A DNA stretch of 64,000 nt from Streptacidiphilus sp. 4-A2 (GCA_014284505.1 JAAFYY010000001.1:6125845-6189844), one strand, 5' to 3'; positions 7,845 through 17,449 are shown, numbered from the stretch's first letter. Notes: a model not told the origin generated them from the sequence alone. A program made the numbers and translations.

Positions 7845-9116
7845 GCCAGGCCAGCCTCTCGGAACGAGTCAAGGGTGGGACGGATGGTCGCGGACAGGCC
7901 GGTGGTGGGCTCCACCGCGTCCAGGGTCTTCAGGCCGTCGCCGGTGTTCAGCACGACGGTCTCGGCGGCCGGGTCGAGCAGGCCGTTCTTGATGAGCTTC
8001 TGGAGCACGCCGACGGTCACGCCGCCCGCGGTCTCCGCGAAGATGCCCTCGGTGCGGGCCAGCAGCTTGATGGCGTCCACCACCTGCTCGTCGTTGACGT
8101 CCTCGACCGCGCCGCCGGTGCGGCGGCAGATGTCCAGGACATAGGGGCCGTCCGCCGGGTTGCCGATGGCCAGCGACTTGGCGATGGTGTTCGGCTTCTG
8201 CGGGCGGACCACGTCGTGCCCGGCCTTGAAGGCGGTGGAGACCGGGGAGCAGCCTCGGCCTGGGCACCGAAGATCTTGTAGGGCTTGTCCTCGACCAGGC
8301 CCAGCGCGATCAGTTCCTTGAGCCCCTTGTCGATCTTGGTGAGCTGCGAGCCGGAGGCGATCGGGATCACGATCTGGTCCGGCAGCCGCCAGCCGAGCTG
8401 CTCGCAGATCTCGTACGCCAGGGTCTTGGAGCCCTCGCCGTAGTAGGGGCGCAGATTGACGTTGACGAAGCCCCAGCCGTCCCCGGCCGGGTCGCCGATC
8501 AGCTCCGAGCAGAAGCGGTTCACATCGTCGTAGTTGCCTCGATGCCGACCAGCTCGCCGCCGTACACCGCGGCCATGACCACCTTGCCCTGCTCCAGGTC
8601 GTGCGGGATGAACACGCAGGAGCGCAGCCCGGTGCGGGCGGCCGCGGCGCCGACCGCCCGGCCAGGTTGCCGGTGGAGGAGCAGGAGAGGGTGGTGAAGC
8701 CGAAGGTGCGGGCGGCCTCGACGGCGATCGCGACCACCCGGTCCTTGAACGAGTGGGTCGGGTTGCCCGAGTCGTCCTTGACGTACAGGGCGCCGGTGAC
8801 GCCCAGTTCCCGGGCCAGGTTGTCGGCCTTGACCAGCTTGGTCCAGCCGGGGTTCAGGTTGGGGTGCTCGGCCACGTCGGCCGCACCGGAGCAGCGGCGC
8901 ATAGCGCCAGATGTTGTGCGGGCCGGCCTCGATCCGGGCGCGCAGCGCCTCGGGGTCGCCGGTCGGCAGGTCGTAGGCGATCTCGAGCGGGCCGAAGCAC
9001 TCGGTACAGGCGAAGTCCGGGGCCAGCGGGGTGCGGGCGCCGCACTCGCGGCAGGACAGGGCCACTGCGGGCCCGAAGGCCTCGGGTGTGACGGACGTAA
9101 CAGCGGTGACTGCCAT
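7841..9116 (-). CDS. thrC: Threonine synthase (several frame breaks)
   Basis: This PLP enzyme converts O-phosphohomoserine to threonine. Joined segments give MAVTAVTSVTPEAFG, an N-terminal Cys cluster CRECGARTPLAPDFACTEC, HPNLNPGWTKLVKADNLA, the PLP-lysine block GNPTHSFKDRVVAIA, SSTGNLAG, LRSCVFIPHDLEQGKVV and GGVTVGVLQKLI. Frame changes are needed at about 8890, 8660, 8535 and 8240. The gene is co-transcribed with the downstream sulfur carrier (ATGA overlap) and preceded by a SAM-I riboswitch whose 3' end abuts the ribosome-binding region. Confidence 0.92.
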
Positions 9117-9135
9117 GATGGCGAGGCCCTCTCTC

Positions 9136-9260
9136 CTCATCTTCCCGGGGCGTGTCTCGCCACGGGACGGAATTGGCACCTTCCCCACCAACTGCGCCGA
9201 GCGCGCTGGCAGGAGGGTTGCCGGGACTTCGACGGGCCGTTCCCAGTCCCTCTGGATGAG
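9136..9260 (-). promoter_or_regulatory. SAM-I (S-box) riboswitch upstream of thrC
   Basis: The minus strand reads CTCATCCAGAGGGACTGG, then CGGCCCGTCGAAGTCCCGG with CAACC, later GGGGAAGGTGCCAATTCC and finally GGGAAGATGAG. These are the conserved S-box elements: P1 arms CTCATC and GATGAG, the P2 stem GGGACT/AGTCCC, the GGCAACC core and the GGTGCCAATTCC P3/P4 junction. The GATGAG arm is followed at once by GAGAGAGGG, the likely ribosome site of thrC, so SAM binding could act on translation as well as on transcription. Confidence 0.92.
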
Positions 9261-9466
9261 CTCTATGGCGTCCGGCGGCGGCCTCTCGGTCAGCACCGGT
9301 TCGCATTTGTACGTAAGACTGGGCACCCCCGGTATGTCGGGCGCGCGCCGTCCCCAAGACTGTAGCCGAAGCCCGCGCTGCGCTCATGGTCGTCCGCGAG
9401 GCGAGACGGCCGTGCGCGGCCGCCGGGGGTCGGGTGACCATGGACAGACCACGACTGAGGAGTCCC

Positions 9467-10413
9467 GTGCTTGACGAGGTGGCGGACTGGCTGCGTCGTT
9501 CCTGGGCCGCCGCCGACCGCACGCTGCCGCAGCTGCTGGCCGCCAAACGCGCCTCCGGCTGCACGGTGAGCGTGGTGCTGCCGGCCCTGGACGAGGAGGC
9601 CACCGTCGGCGGGATCGTCGCCGCGATCCGACGCGACCTGATGGCCGCGGTGCCGCTGGTGGACGAGCTGGTGGTGGTGGACTCCGGCTCCAACCGCACC
9701 GCGCAGGCCGCGGCGGCCGCCGGGGCCCGGGTGGTGCACCGGGACGCCCCGCGCGGCCGGGCCGAGCCGGGCAAGGGCGAGGTGCTGTGGCGCTCGCTGC
9801 TGGTCACCGAGGGCGACATCGTCTGCTTCATCGACGCCGACCTGCGGGAGTTCTCCTCCACCTTTGTCTCCGGCATCGTCGGGCCGCTGCTGACCGACCC
9901 GGACGTGGCCCTGGTGAAGGCCATGTACGACCGGCCGCTGGACACCGGGACGGTGAGCATCCCGGCCGGCGGCGGCCGGGTCACCGAGCTGGTCGCCCTG
10001 CTGAACCTGCACTGGCCCCGGCTGGCCGGTTTCGTGCAGCCGCTCGGCGGCGAGTACGCGGCCGCCGCTCACTGCTGGAGCGGCTGCCCTTCGCCACCGG
10101 CTACGGCGTGGAGCTCGGCCTGCTGGTGGACGCGCTGGAGCTGGCCGGTCTGGACGCCCTGGCCCAGGTCGACGTGGGCGTGCGGCACCACCGGCACCAG
10201 GACGCGCAGGCCCTCGGCCGGATGGCCGCCACCATCTACCGCACCGCCCTGGACCGGCTCTCCCGCAGCGACCGGATCAAGGCCGGCGACGAGCTGATCA
10301 CCCCGCTGCTCACCCAGTTCACCCGATCGCCGGAGGGCTTCACTCCGGTGACCACCGCGATATCGGGCCTGGACCGGCCCCCGGTGGTCACCCTGCCCGA
10401 GTACCGGGGCTGA
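9467..10413 (+). CDS. gpgS: Glucosyl-3-phosphoglycerate synthase (one frame break)
   Basis: This GT-A fold glycosyltransferase makes glucosyl-3-phosphoglycerate from a nucleotide-glucose and 3-phosphoglycerate, a precursor of glucosylglycerate solutes and methylglucose polysaccharides. Motifs are VSVVLPALDEEATVGG, ELVVVDSGSN, PGKGEVLWRSL, FIDADLREF (the DxD metal site), QPLGGEYAAA and PFATGYGVELGLLVD. The GTG at 9467 is chosen because GAGGAG lies four bases upstream; an ATG at 9440 lacks such a site. One base is missing at about 10068. It heads a compatible-solute block with otsA and otsB and diverges from thrC. Confidence 0.88.
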
Positions 10414-10522
10414 CCCGGCCACCCGACGGCCACCGCCCGGCCACCCGGCCGACCACCCGCCCGGGTACCGCGTTTGCCGCGCCCCGGGTTTGGCGCCGCC
10501 CCGCTCAGGCAAGGTCTCCCCC

Positions 10523-11947
10523 ATGGCCGATCCCAGTTCCGCCCGTGTCCTGCTCGCCTCCAACCGGGGGCCCGTCTCCTTCACCGTGGAGGACGACGGC
10601 ACGCTGACGCCGCGCCGCGGCGGGGGGCGTGGTCTCCGGGCTGTCCGCCATCGGCGACGAGGTGGAGTCGGTGTGGGTCTGCGCCGCGCTCTCCGAGGGC
10701 GACCGGGCCGCCACCCGGCAGGGCCTGACCGACCCCTCGGTGCGCATGCTGGACATCGACCCGGGCACCTTCGCCCGCGCCTACAACGGCATCGCCAACT
10801 CCACCCTCTGGTTCGTCCACCACCTGATCTACAACACGCCGACGACACCGGTGTTCGGGGCCTCCTTCCGCCGCGAGTGGGGCTCCTACCAGGCGTACAA
10901 CACGGCCTTCGCGGAGGCGCTGGCCGACGCCGCCGCGCCCGGGGCGACCGTGCTGGTCCAGGACTACCACCTGTCACTGACCCCCGGCTGCTCCGCGAGC
11001 TGCGGCCGGACCTGCGGATCGGGCACTTCTCGCACACCCCCTGGGCCCCGCCCGACTACTACCGGCTGCTGCCCGACGACGTCGCCGCCGAGGTGCTCAG
11101 CGGCATCCTCGGCGCGGACCGGGCCGGCTTCCTCACCCAGCGCTGGGCCGCGGCCTTCGCGGACTGCTGCGTGGCGGTGCTCGGCGCCCGGGTGGAGCAG
11201 GGGCCGGACGGCGGGATCACGGTCACCCACGACGGCCGCACCACCCGGCTCGGGGTGCACCCGCTGGGCGCGGACGGCGAGTTCCTGCGTGAGCGCTCGC
11301 ACCGCTGCGACGTGGATTCACGGCTGGCGACGCTGCGCGAGGCGGTCGGCGACCGGCGGACCGTGGTCCGGGTGGACCGCACCGAGCTGTCCAAGAACAT
11401 CGTCCGCGGCCTGCTCGCCTATCGGCACCTGCTGCGGACCCGCCCGGAGTGGCTGGACCGGGTGGTCCACATCGCCTTCGCCTACCCCTCCCGGCACGAC
11501 CTGCCGGAGTACCGCGAGTACACCGCCTCGGTGCTGCGCACCGCGCAGGAGATCAACGACGAGTTCGGCACCCCGGACTGGCAGCCGGTGATCCTGCACG
11601 TGGACGACGACTTCCCCAGGTCGCTGGCCGCCTACCGGCTCGCGGACGTGGCCCTGGTCAACCCGATCCGGGACGGTATGAACCTGGTCGCCAAGGAGGT
11701 CCCGGTGGTCTCCGACGAGGGCTGCGCCCTGGTGCTCTCCCGCGAGGCCGGGGCCTTCGCCGAGCTGGGCGCGGACGCGCTCGCGGTGAACCCGTACGAC
11801 GTGATCGAGACCGCGGAGGCGCTGCACACCGCGCTGTCGATGGACCCGCAGGAGCGCGCCGACCGCTGCAAGCGGCTGGCCGCGGCGGCCACCGCGCTGC
11901 CGCCCAGCGCCTGGTTCCTGGAGCAGTACCGGGCGCTGTCCTCCTAG
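10523..11947 (+). CDS. otsA: Trehalose-6-phosphate synthase (two frame breaks)
   Basis: This GT20 enzyme makes trehalose-6-phosphate from nucleotide-glucose and glucose-6-phosphate. It starts MADPSSARVLLASNRGPVSF; later blocks are WFVHHLIYNTP, LVQDYHLSL, IGHFSHTPWAPPDYYR, VDRTELSKNIVRGLLAYR, LVNPIRDGMNLVAKE and LVLSREAGAFAELG. One G is missing from a G-run at about 10625 and another base at about 10985. The phosphatase otsB is encoded nearby on the opposite strand, completing the OtsAB route. Confidence 0.93.
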   Translation: MADPSSARVLLASNRGPVSFTVEDDGTLTPRRGGGRGLRAVRHRRRGGVGVGLRRALRGRPGRHPAGPDRPLGAHAGHRPGHLRPRLQRHRQLHPLVRPPPDLQHADDTGVRGLLPPRVGLLPGVQHGLRGGAGRRRRARGDRAGPGLPPVTDPRLLRELRPDLRIGHFSHTPWAPPDYYRLLPDDVAAEVLSGILGADRAGFLTQRWAAAFADCCVAVLGARVEQGPDGGITVTHDGRTTRLGVHPLGADGEFLRERSHRCDVDSRLATLREAVGDRRTVVRVDRTELSKNIVRGLLAYRHLLRTRPEWLDRVVHIAFAYPSRHDLPEYREYTASVLRTAQEINDEFGTPDWQPVILHVDDDFPRSLAAYRLADVALVNPIRDGMNLVAKEVPVVSDEGCALVLSREAGAFAELGADALAVNPYDVIETAEALHTALSMDPQERADRCKRLAAAATALPPSAWFLEQYRALSS

Positions 11948-11996
11948 GCCCGACGCGCCAGGAAGTCTCGGGCCACGAAATCCCGGGCCGGGAGTC

Positions 11997-12356
11997 TCAG
12001 ACCTGGGAGTCGGTGTCGATGCCCAGTGACCGCAGGTGCGCCAGGTTGACCGCCTCGACCCGGCGCGCCTCGCGCCGGACCGCGAGCCGGAAGTCGTGCT
12101 GCTTGGTGCCGTTGTAGATGTTCTCGAACATGGCCGCGGGCGCGAAGTGCATCAGCAGCAGGCCGATCGGGTAGGAGCGGCGCGCCCCGGGCGGGCCGAG
12201 CACCGCGCGGGCCCAGTGCACCGCGCTGAGCGCGACCTCCGGGTCCGGGTGCGGCTCGCCGCGGCGGGCGGCCTCGAACAGCTCGTCCCGCTGCGCGTAC
12301 CCGAGCGCCGCCCAGCGCTTGCGGGAATCCTCGCGCACCCATCGCGCTTCGGCCAC
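11997..12356 (-). CDS. Conserved-looking small protein between otsA and otsB, unknown function
   Basis: This intact 119-residue protein has a GTG start (MAEARWVREDSRKRWAALGY). It contains AQRDELFEAARRGEPHPDPE, LLMHFAPAAMFENIYNGTKQ and HDFRLAVRREARRVEAV. I do not recognise a family. It is convergent with otsA and downstream of otsB on the same strand, separated from it by a hairpin. Codon use looks normal, so it is probably a real gene. Confidence 0.6.
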   Translation of the reverse strand: MAEARWVREDSRKRWAALGYAQRDELFEAARRGEPHPDPEVALSAVHWARAVLGPPGARRSYPIGLLLMHFAPAAMFENIYNGTKQHDFRLAVRREARRVEAVNLAHLRSLGIDTDSQV

Positions 12357-12433
12357 GCCGACCGCCTCCCAGCATCGTCACCGTGCCGAAGGCCCCCGGC
12401 ACGCCGGCCGACGCGGTGCCGGCGGCCTTCCCA

Positions 12434-12479
12434 CGGTACGGGCAGCCGGTCGGCGGGCGACGATCGGGTGCCCGTACCG
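12434..12479. terminator. Inverted repeat downstream of otsB
   Basis: An 11-bp perfect inverted repeat (CGGTACGGGCA and its complement) is separated by 24 bases. It lies just after the otsB stop on the minus strand and before the small gene at 11997-12356. It could be a weak terminator or attenuator. Confidence 0.45.
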
Positions 12480-12500
12480 CTGCCGGGGGGCGGCGGGGCT

Positions 12501-13340
12501 TCAGCGCGGCCCGAGCCGGTCCGCCAGCGCGTCCAGCAGCTCGACCACCCCGTCCGGGCCGGAGACGACCAGGTCGGCACGGTCGGCCAGGGCGGCGACC
12601 GGTGGCTCGCCGGTCGCCGGGGCGCTGCACACCAGCAGCCCGGGCAGGCCCGGGTCGGCCCGTAGTGCCTCGACCGCGTCGTAGGCGGCCAGGTCGCCGA
12701 GGTCGTCACCGGCGAACAGCACGCTGCCGGCGGCCCGCTCGCGCAGCACCGACGTCAGCGCGACCCCCTTGTCCATGCCGGGCGGCCGCAGCTCGAGCAC
12801 CATCCGGCCGGGCTCCACCGCCAGGCCGTGCCGGGCGGCCAGTCCGCGCAGCGGGGCGTCCAGCCGGGCCAGGGCGGTCGCCGGGTCGGCGGCCCGGCGG
12901 GTGTGCACGGCCAGCGCATGGCCCTTGTCCTCGATCCTGACCCCCTCCGGCAGCGGCAGTTCGGCGAGCTCGGGCCGCAGCGCGATGATGCCGGGGTACT
13001 CCTCGGGGGCGCGCAGCACGTCGGTCGCGGCGTCCCAGCGTTCCAGGCCGTAGTGGCCGAGGACGATCAGCCGTTCGAGTCCGTCGACACCGGCGAAGCC
13101 GCCCAGCCGCACGGCGACCGCGGCCGGGCGGCCGGTGAGCACGACCACGGCGGCCACCCGCGGCGCGAGCCTGGCAAGGGCGGCCACCGCCTGCGGATGG
13201 GCGTAGGCCCGTTCGGGGTTGGCCACGATGGGGGCGAGCGTGCCGTCGAAGTCGAGGGCGATCACGGCACGGGAGGGATCCTGGTACAGGGCGGCGAGTC
13301 CGGCCGCTCCGGCGGTGGTGCGCGGTTCGGGGATGCTCAT
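12501..13340 (-). CDS. otsB: Trehalose-6-phosphate phosphatase
   Basis: This intact 279-residue HAD-superfamily phosphatase removes the phosphate from trehalose-6-phosphate. HAD motif 1 is ALDFDGTLAPIV, motif 2 is VVLTGRPAA, and FAGDDLGDLAAYDAV supplies the acidic metal-binding motif 4. IVLGHYGLERWDA is also typical of OtsB. It is close to otsA, encoded on the other strand. Confidence 0.93.
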   Translation of the reverse strand: MSIPEPRTTAGAAGLAALYQDPSRAVIALDFDGTLAPIVANPERAYAHPQAVAALARLAPRVAAVVVLTGRPAAVAVRLGGFAGVDGLERLIVLGHYGLERWDAATDVLRAPEEYPGIIALRPELAELPLPEGVRIEDKGHALAVHTRRAADPATALARLDAPLRGLAARHGLAVEPGRMVLELRPPGMDKGVALTSVLRERAAGSVLFAGDDLGDLAAYDAVEALRADPGLPGLLVCSAPATGEPPVAALADRADLVVSGPDGVVELLDALADRLGPR

Positions 13341-13379
13341 GTACAGGACGATAGACGTCCGGCGCCCGAAGAGTGGGCG

Positions 13380-13610
13380 CTAACGCCGCGCCCGGCGCTG
13401 CTCGCGGAGCCGGCGCAGCCGGTTGACCAGCAGCGGGTCGTGCGCCAGCGCCGCCTGGCGGTCCAGCAGTCCGTTCAGCAGCTGGTAGTACCGGACCGGG
13501 GCCAGGTCCAGCTGCGCGCGGATGGCGGCCTCCTTGGCGCCCGGGCTCGGCCAGGGCCGCGCCTCAAGCGCCAGCACCGCGCGGTCGCGGTCGGTCAGCT
13601 CGTCCTCCAC
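13380..13610 (-). CDS. DUF3263 domain-containing protein
   Basis: This small protein of about 76 residues reads DELTDRDRAVLALEARPWPS, APVRYYQLLNGLLDRQAAL and HDPLLVNRLRRLREQ, the DUF3263 pattern of actinobacteria, which resembles a small helix-turn-helix protein. The GTG at 13610 is chosen because AGGAGG lies four bases upstream. A longer reading would run into the upstream tandem repeat. Function unknown. Confidence 0.85.
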   Translation of the reverse strand: MEDELTDRDRAVLALEARPWPSPGAKEAAIRAQLDLAPVRYYQLLNGLLDRQAALAHDPLLVNRLRRLREQRRARR

Positions 13611-13635
13611 TGCCCCTCCTGTGCCGTTCCCGGCC

Positions 13636-13690
13636 GCCCGAACCTGGGTCGCCCGAACCGGGTCGCCCGAACCTGGGTCGCCCGAACCGG
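13636..13690. repeat. Four short tandem repeats (14-15 bp) upstream of the DUF3263 gene
   Basis: The word gcccgaacc followed by tgggtc or gggtc recurs four times head to tail. It lies just upstream of the DUF3263 start in the divergent region shared with the cupin gene. It is probably a slippage repeat; a regulatory role is open. Confidence 0.75.
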
Positions 13691-13790
13691 TCTCCACGGT
13701 ACGGGACGCTACGACCTGTCACCCCGCCGCCGCCGGAGCAGACAGCCTGCTGCTGCCCGTCCGGGGCCGCGGGCCGCTAGCGTCAGGGGT

Positions 13791-14144
13791 ATGACCAGCA
13801 TCAACAGCTTCGCCGTACACATCCCGGACGCCGACCTGGAGCCGGACCCGCTCGATCCGGAGCAGATCGTCGCCGGTTCGCCCGAGGTCTCCGGCACGGT
13901 GCTGTGGGAGTCCGAGGACGGGAAGCAGATCCGCGGCATCTGGCAGATCACCCCGGGCACGGTGACCGACACCGAGGCCAACGAGCTGTTCGTGGTGGTC
14001 AGCGGCCGGGCCACGATCGCCGTCGAGGGCGGCGCGACCTTCGACGTCGGCCCCGGCGACGCCTGCGTGCTGCGCGAGGGCGACCGCACCACCTGGACCG
14101 TGCACGAGACGCTGCGCAAGGCGTACCACATCACCCTGCCCTAG
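13791..14144 (+). CDS. Cupin-domain protein
   Basis: This intact 117-residue single-domain cupin starts MTSINSFAVHIPDADLEPDP and contains TDTEANELFVVVSGRATIAV, DVGPGDACVLREGD and TTWTVHETLRKAYHITL. It resembles the EutQ/ureidoglycine-aminohydrolase-like cupins; the substrate is unknown. There is no Shine-Dalgarno sequence at a proper distance, but TAGCGT lies seven bases before the ATG, which fits a leaderless mRNA. Confidence 0.85.
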   Translation: MTSINSFAVHIPDADLEPDPLDPEQIVAGSPEVSGTVLWESEDGKQIRGIWQITPGTVTDTEANELFVVVSGRATIAVEGGATFDVGPGDACVLREGDRTTWTVHETLRKAYHITLP

Positions 14145-14180
14145 CCCCTAGCCCGGCGGAGCAGCGGTCGGAACACAGCG

Positions 14181-14217
14181 GAGCCCCGGTCGGCGCCTTT
14201 CGGCGCGGCCGGGGCTC
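14181..14217. terminator. Bidirectional hairpin terminator
   Basis: GAGCCCCGGTCGGCGCC pairs with GGCGCGGCCGGGGCTC around a short tttc loop with one bulge. It sits between the convergent cupin gene and the sugar permease gene and can serve both strands. Confidence 0.8.
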
Positions 14218-14246
14218 TGCTCGTGCGTGAAGCGGTGCCCGGCGGG

Positions 14247-15126
14247 CTACTTGACCGAGCCCGCGGTCAGGCCGGAGACGACCTTGCCCTCGATCAGGGC
14301 GAAGAGGACGATCACCGGAATGGTGGCGATCACCGAACCGGCGAACAGGTGACCCAGTCGACGGAGTACTGGGCGGTGAAGGTGGAGATCCTGACCGTCA
14401 GCGGGGGGTGGCGCCCGGCCCGCTGTCCAGCGTCAGGGCGACGATGAACTCGTTCCAGGCCGCGATGAAGGTGAAGACCAGCGCGGTGACGATGCCGGGC
14501 ATCGCCAGCGGGATGATCACCCGGAACATCGCGCCGAGCCGGCTGCACCCGTCGACGATCGCGGCCTCCTCGATCTCCTTCGGGATGGCGCTGAAGTAGG
14601 CGTTGAGGATCCACACCGCGAAGGCCATGTTGAAGCCCGCGTTGACCAGGATCAGCGACCAGACCGAGTTCAGCATGCTGAACTGGAGGAACTCGCGGTA
14701 GATGCCGACGATCATCGCGGTGGGCTGGAACATCTGGGTGACCAGCACCAGCACCAGGAAGATGCCGCGGCCGCGGAACTTGCGCCGGGCGGTGTAGTAG
14801 GCCGCCGGGACGGCCACCAGCAGCACCAGCGCGGTGGCGCCGAAGGCGATCTCCAGGCTGGTGCCCAGGCCGGCGCCGAGGCCGGTGGACCAGATGTTGG
14901 TGAAGTTGGAGAAGGTGAAGCTGTGCGGCAGCAGGTTCCGGTCGGAGACCTGGCCGGCCGGGCGCAGCGCCGTGATCACCATTTCCAGGTACGGCAGCAG
15001 GAAGAAGACGCCGATGATGTAGGCGCCGCCGACGGTCGCGACCGTCCGCAGCCGGGGCGGCTTGCGCCGGGCCGGAGCGGGCTTGGACCGGGGCGCGGCG
15101 TGCGCGCGTACGGTGTCGGTGGCCAT
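14247..15126 (-). CDS. Sugar ABC transporter permease, MalG type (two frame breaks)
   Basis: This inner-membrane permease of a carbohydrate ABC importer starts MATDTVRAHAAPRSKPAPAR. About six membrane spans include GGAYIIGVFFLLPYLEMVI, and the EAA loop EEAAIVDGCSRLGAMFRVI contacts the ATPase. The natural end LIEGKVVSGLTAGSVK is recovered by frame changes at about 14398 and 14350. It starts three bases after the upstream permease stop. No ATPase gene is present; in streptomycetes such importers usually share the multitask ATPase MsiK. Confidence 0.88.
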
Positions 15127-15129
15127 GAG

Positions 15130-16096
15130 TCAGTCCTCCGCGGAGTTCCACTTGGACGCCCGCAGGAACAGCAGGACGATCACGATGATGAAGCCGAAGT
15201 TGACCACCGACATGGCGGCGGCCTCGCCGATGTTGGACTGCGAGGTGGTGTACATGAAGATCGTGCTGGTGGCGTCGGAGCTGTTGGCGTTGCCGCCGTT
15301 CATCTCGTAGATGATCGGGAACGAGTTGAACACGTTCATCACGTTGATCAGCATCGCGACCAGCAGCGCCGGGCGCAGCAGCGGCAGGGTGACCGACCAG
15401 TAGGTGCGCAGGACCGAGGCGCCGTCGAGCTTAGCCGCCTCGTACACCTCGGCGGGACCCCCTGGAGGCCGGCCAGCAGCGCGTAGGTGGTGAACGGGAC
15501 CGAGACGAAGACCGCGACGAAGATCTCCCAGCAGAACGCGGGCACCTGCTCGGAGAGCCAGTTGGTGGCGTTGTACTGCTTGATGATCCCCAGGTCGTGC
15601 GCGAGGACGGTGATCGCGCCGTTGTTGGGGTCGAGCATCCAGCGGAAGACGATCGCGGTCATGACCACCGAGGCCGCCCAGGGGGCGATCAGCGCCCAGC
15701 GGGCGACCCGGCGGCCGGGGAACTGCTTGTTGAACAGCTGAGCGACACCGAGGGAGATCAGCATGGTGAGCGCCACCACGACGACGACCCACACGACCGT
15801 GCGGATCAGCACACCACCAGGACCTGCTCGTCGAAGAGTCTGTCGAAGTTCTTCCACCCGGCGGAGCCGTGGTTGAAGCCCATCGCGTCAAAGCTCTGCC
15901 CAGAGGTCTGGAACATCGCGACAACGGGCCAGATCACCACGAACAGGATCAGTACGGTCGCGGGCGCCACCCAGGGCACGGGCGCGAGCGCCCGCGCCAG
16001 CCGGCGCAGCGGGCTTTCGCTCCGCCGCTGGCCCCGTCGGGGCCCACCCGGACCGGGCGCCGACTCCAACGCGTCGGCGTGAGTCGTTTGCGTCAT
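15130..16096 (-). CDS. Sugar ABC transporter permease, MalF type (two frame breaks)
   Basis: This is the partner permease. ATG at 16096 (MTQTTHADALESAPG) has GGAG six bases upstream and is preferred over an ATG 12 bases earlier. Spans include PWVAPATVLILFVVIWPVVA, and the EAA loop is VYEAAKLDGASVLRTYWSVT. Frame changes are needed at about 15812 and 15450. It lies between the binding-protein gene and the MalG-type permease and is separated from the former by a strong hairpin. Confidence 0.88.
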
Positions 16097-16118
16097 GGTC
16101 TTCTCCATCGGTGCGCGG

Positions 16119-16159
16119 CCGCGGCCGGTGCGGCGAGTCGTTCGCCGCACCGGCCGCGG
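16119..16159 (-). terminator. 18-bp hairpin between binding-protein and permease genes
   Basis: The arms (CCGCGGCCGGTGCGGCGA and its exact complement) enclose the loop gtcgt. It lies just after the binding-protein stop. Such a hairpin inside a sugar-uptake operon usually lowers expression of the membrane subunits relative to the abundant binding protein. Confidence 0.8.
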
Positions 16160-16174
16160 GCGCTGCGGGTGGTG

Positions 16175-17449
16175 TTAGTTGTTGCTGCTGGAGGCGAAGG
16201 TCTGGAGCTGGCCCAGGACCGAGCTGGCAGCGTCCGGGCTGTTCACCGCGGCGCCGATGGTGTTCTGGATCTTCGCGAGCACCGGGGTCCAGTTGGACGC
16301 GGTCGGGTACTGCACGGAGTTGGGCACCGCGGCCAGGAAGCCGGCGTCGATCGGGTTGCTGGCGGACAGCGAGGCCGAGGCCGAGGTGGTGGCCGGCAGC
16401 AGGTTGTACTCGTTGTCGAACGCTTCCTGGTACTTGTCCTGGTAGGCGAAGTCCAGGAACGCCTTGATCTGCGCGGCGTGGCCACCGGTGTTGAAGGCGG
16501 TGACGTCGTCGTGCACGGCCAGGGCGGAGGTCAGCGCGCCGTTCTTGCCGGGCATGGCCACGACGCCCCAGTCGGAGCTGGTGAGCTTGCCGGAGCTCTG
16601 GATGATCGGGATCAGCGCGCCGGAGCCGCCGACCATGCCGACCGTGCCGTTGGCGAAGTCCTGCCAGCCGATCTTGCGGTCCTGGGTGGCCGGTCCGGCC
16701 GGTGTCGCCGGCCTTGACCATGTTCGCCAGGAACTGGAAGGTCGCGACGTTGTTCGCCGAGTTGATGTCGTACTTGCCGGAGCCGTCGGTGTAGTTGCCG
16801 TCGTTGCCGAGCATCCACATCAGCGACTCGCCCTGGGCCTCCTCGGACCGAGCGGCAGGAAGTAGCCGACGTTGCCGCCGGGCAGCGCCTTGATCGCGGC
16901 GGCGTCGCTCTCCAGCTGCGCCCAGGTGGTCGGCGGGGTCAGCTTGGCCTGCGCGAAGAGCTTCTTGTTGTAGAAGAGCGCGCGGGCGCTGGTGGTGAAG
17001 GGGGCGCCGTAGGCGGTGCCGTTGCTGTCCTCCTGCTTGGCGAACACCGGGATCAGGTTGTTGATGGTCGACTGGTCCATCACCTGGCTGAGCGGGTACA
17101 GCAGGTTGTCGGAGGCGAACTCCTGCGGCGCGTCGCCCTCAAGGATGTCCGGGTACTGCTTGGCCTGGAACATGGAGGTGGTCTGCGCCTGCCAGTTGGT
17201 CCAGGCGATGGTCTGCACGTGGACCGTGATGGTCGGGTTGGCGGCGTGGAAGGCGTTCGCGATGTTCTGCCAGTAGGTCTGCGAGCTGTTCGACGTGCCG
17301 GCCGTGCCGTAGTCGGCGGCGAGCAGGTTGATAGTGGTGTCGCCGCCGGCCGTGGACGACTTGGAACCGCTGCTGGAGCTGCTACATGCGGTCAGGGCCA
17401 TGGCGCCGACAACGCCGAGAGCAGAGAGAGCGAGCATACGACGCTTCAA
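16175..17449 (-). CDS. Extracellular sugar-binding lipoprotein of ABC importer (two frame breaks)
   Basis: This is a family 1 solute-binding protein. The N-terminus MKRRMLALSALGVVGAMA leads to the lipobox LTAC followed by a Ser-rich linker. Later blocks are YWQNIANAFHAANPTITVHV, QYPDILEGDAPQEFASD, ARALFYNKKLFAQAKLTPP, WGVVAMPGKNGA and HAAQIKAFLDFAYQDKYQ. A TTG at 17449 is taken as start; ATG at 17437 is the alternative. Frame changes fall at about 16850 and 16695. Four DasR-like sites upstream and the divergent nagKA genes suggest an amino-sugar ligand (GlcNAc or chitobiose). That is inferred from context, not from binding-site residues. Confidence 0.85.

Noticed and set aside
9117..9326. N-terminal extension of threonine synthase
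   Set aside because: The frame is open upstream, but the DNA is a SAM-I riboswitch and family alignment favours the start at 9116.
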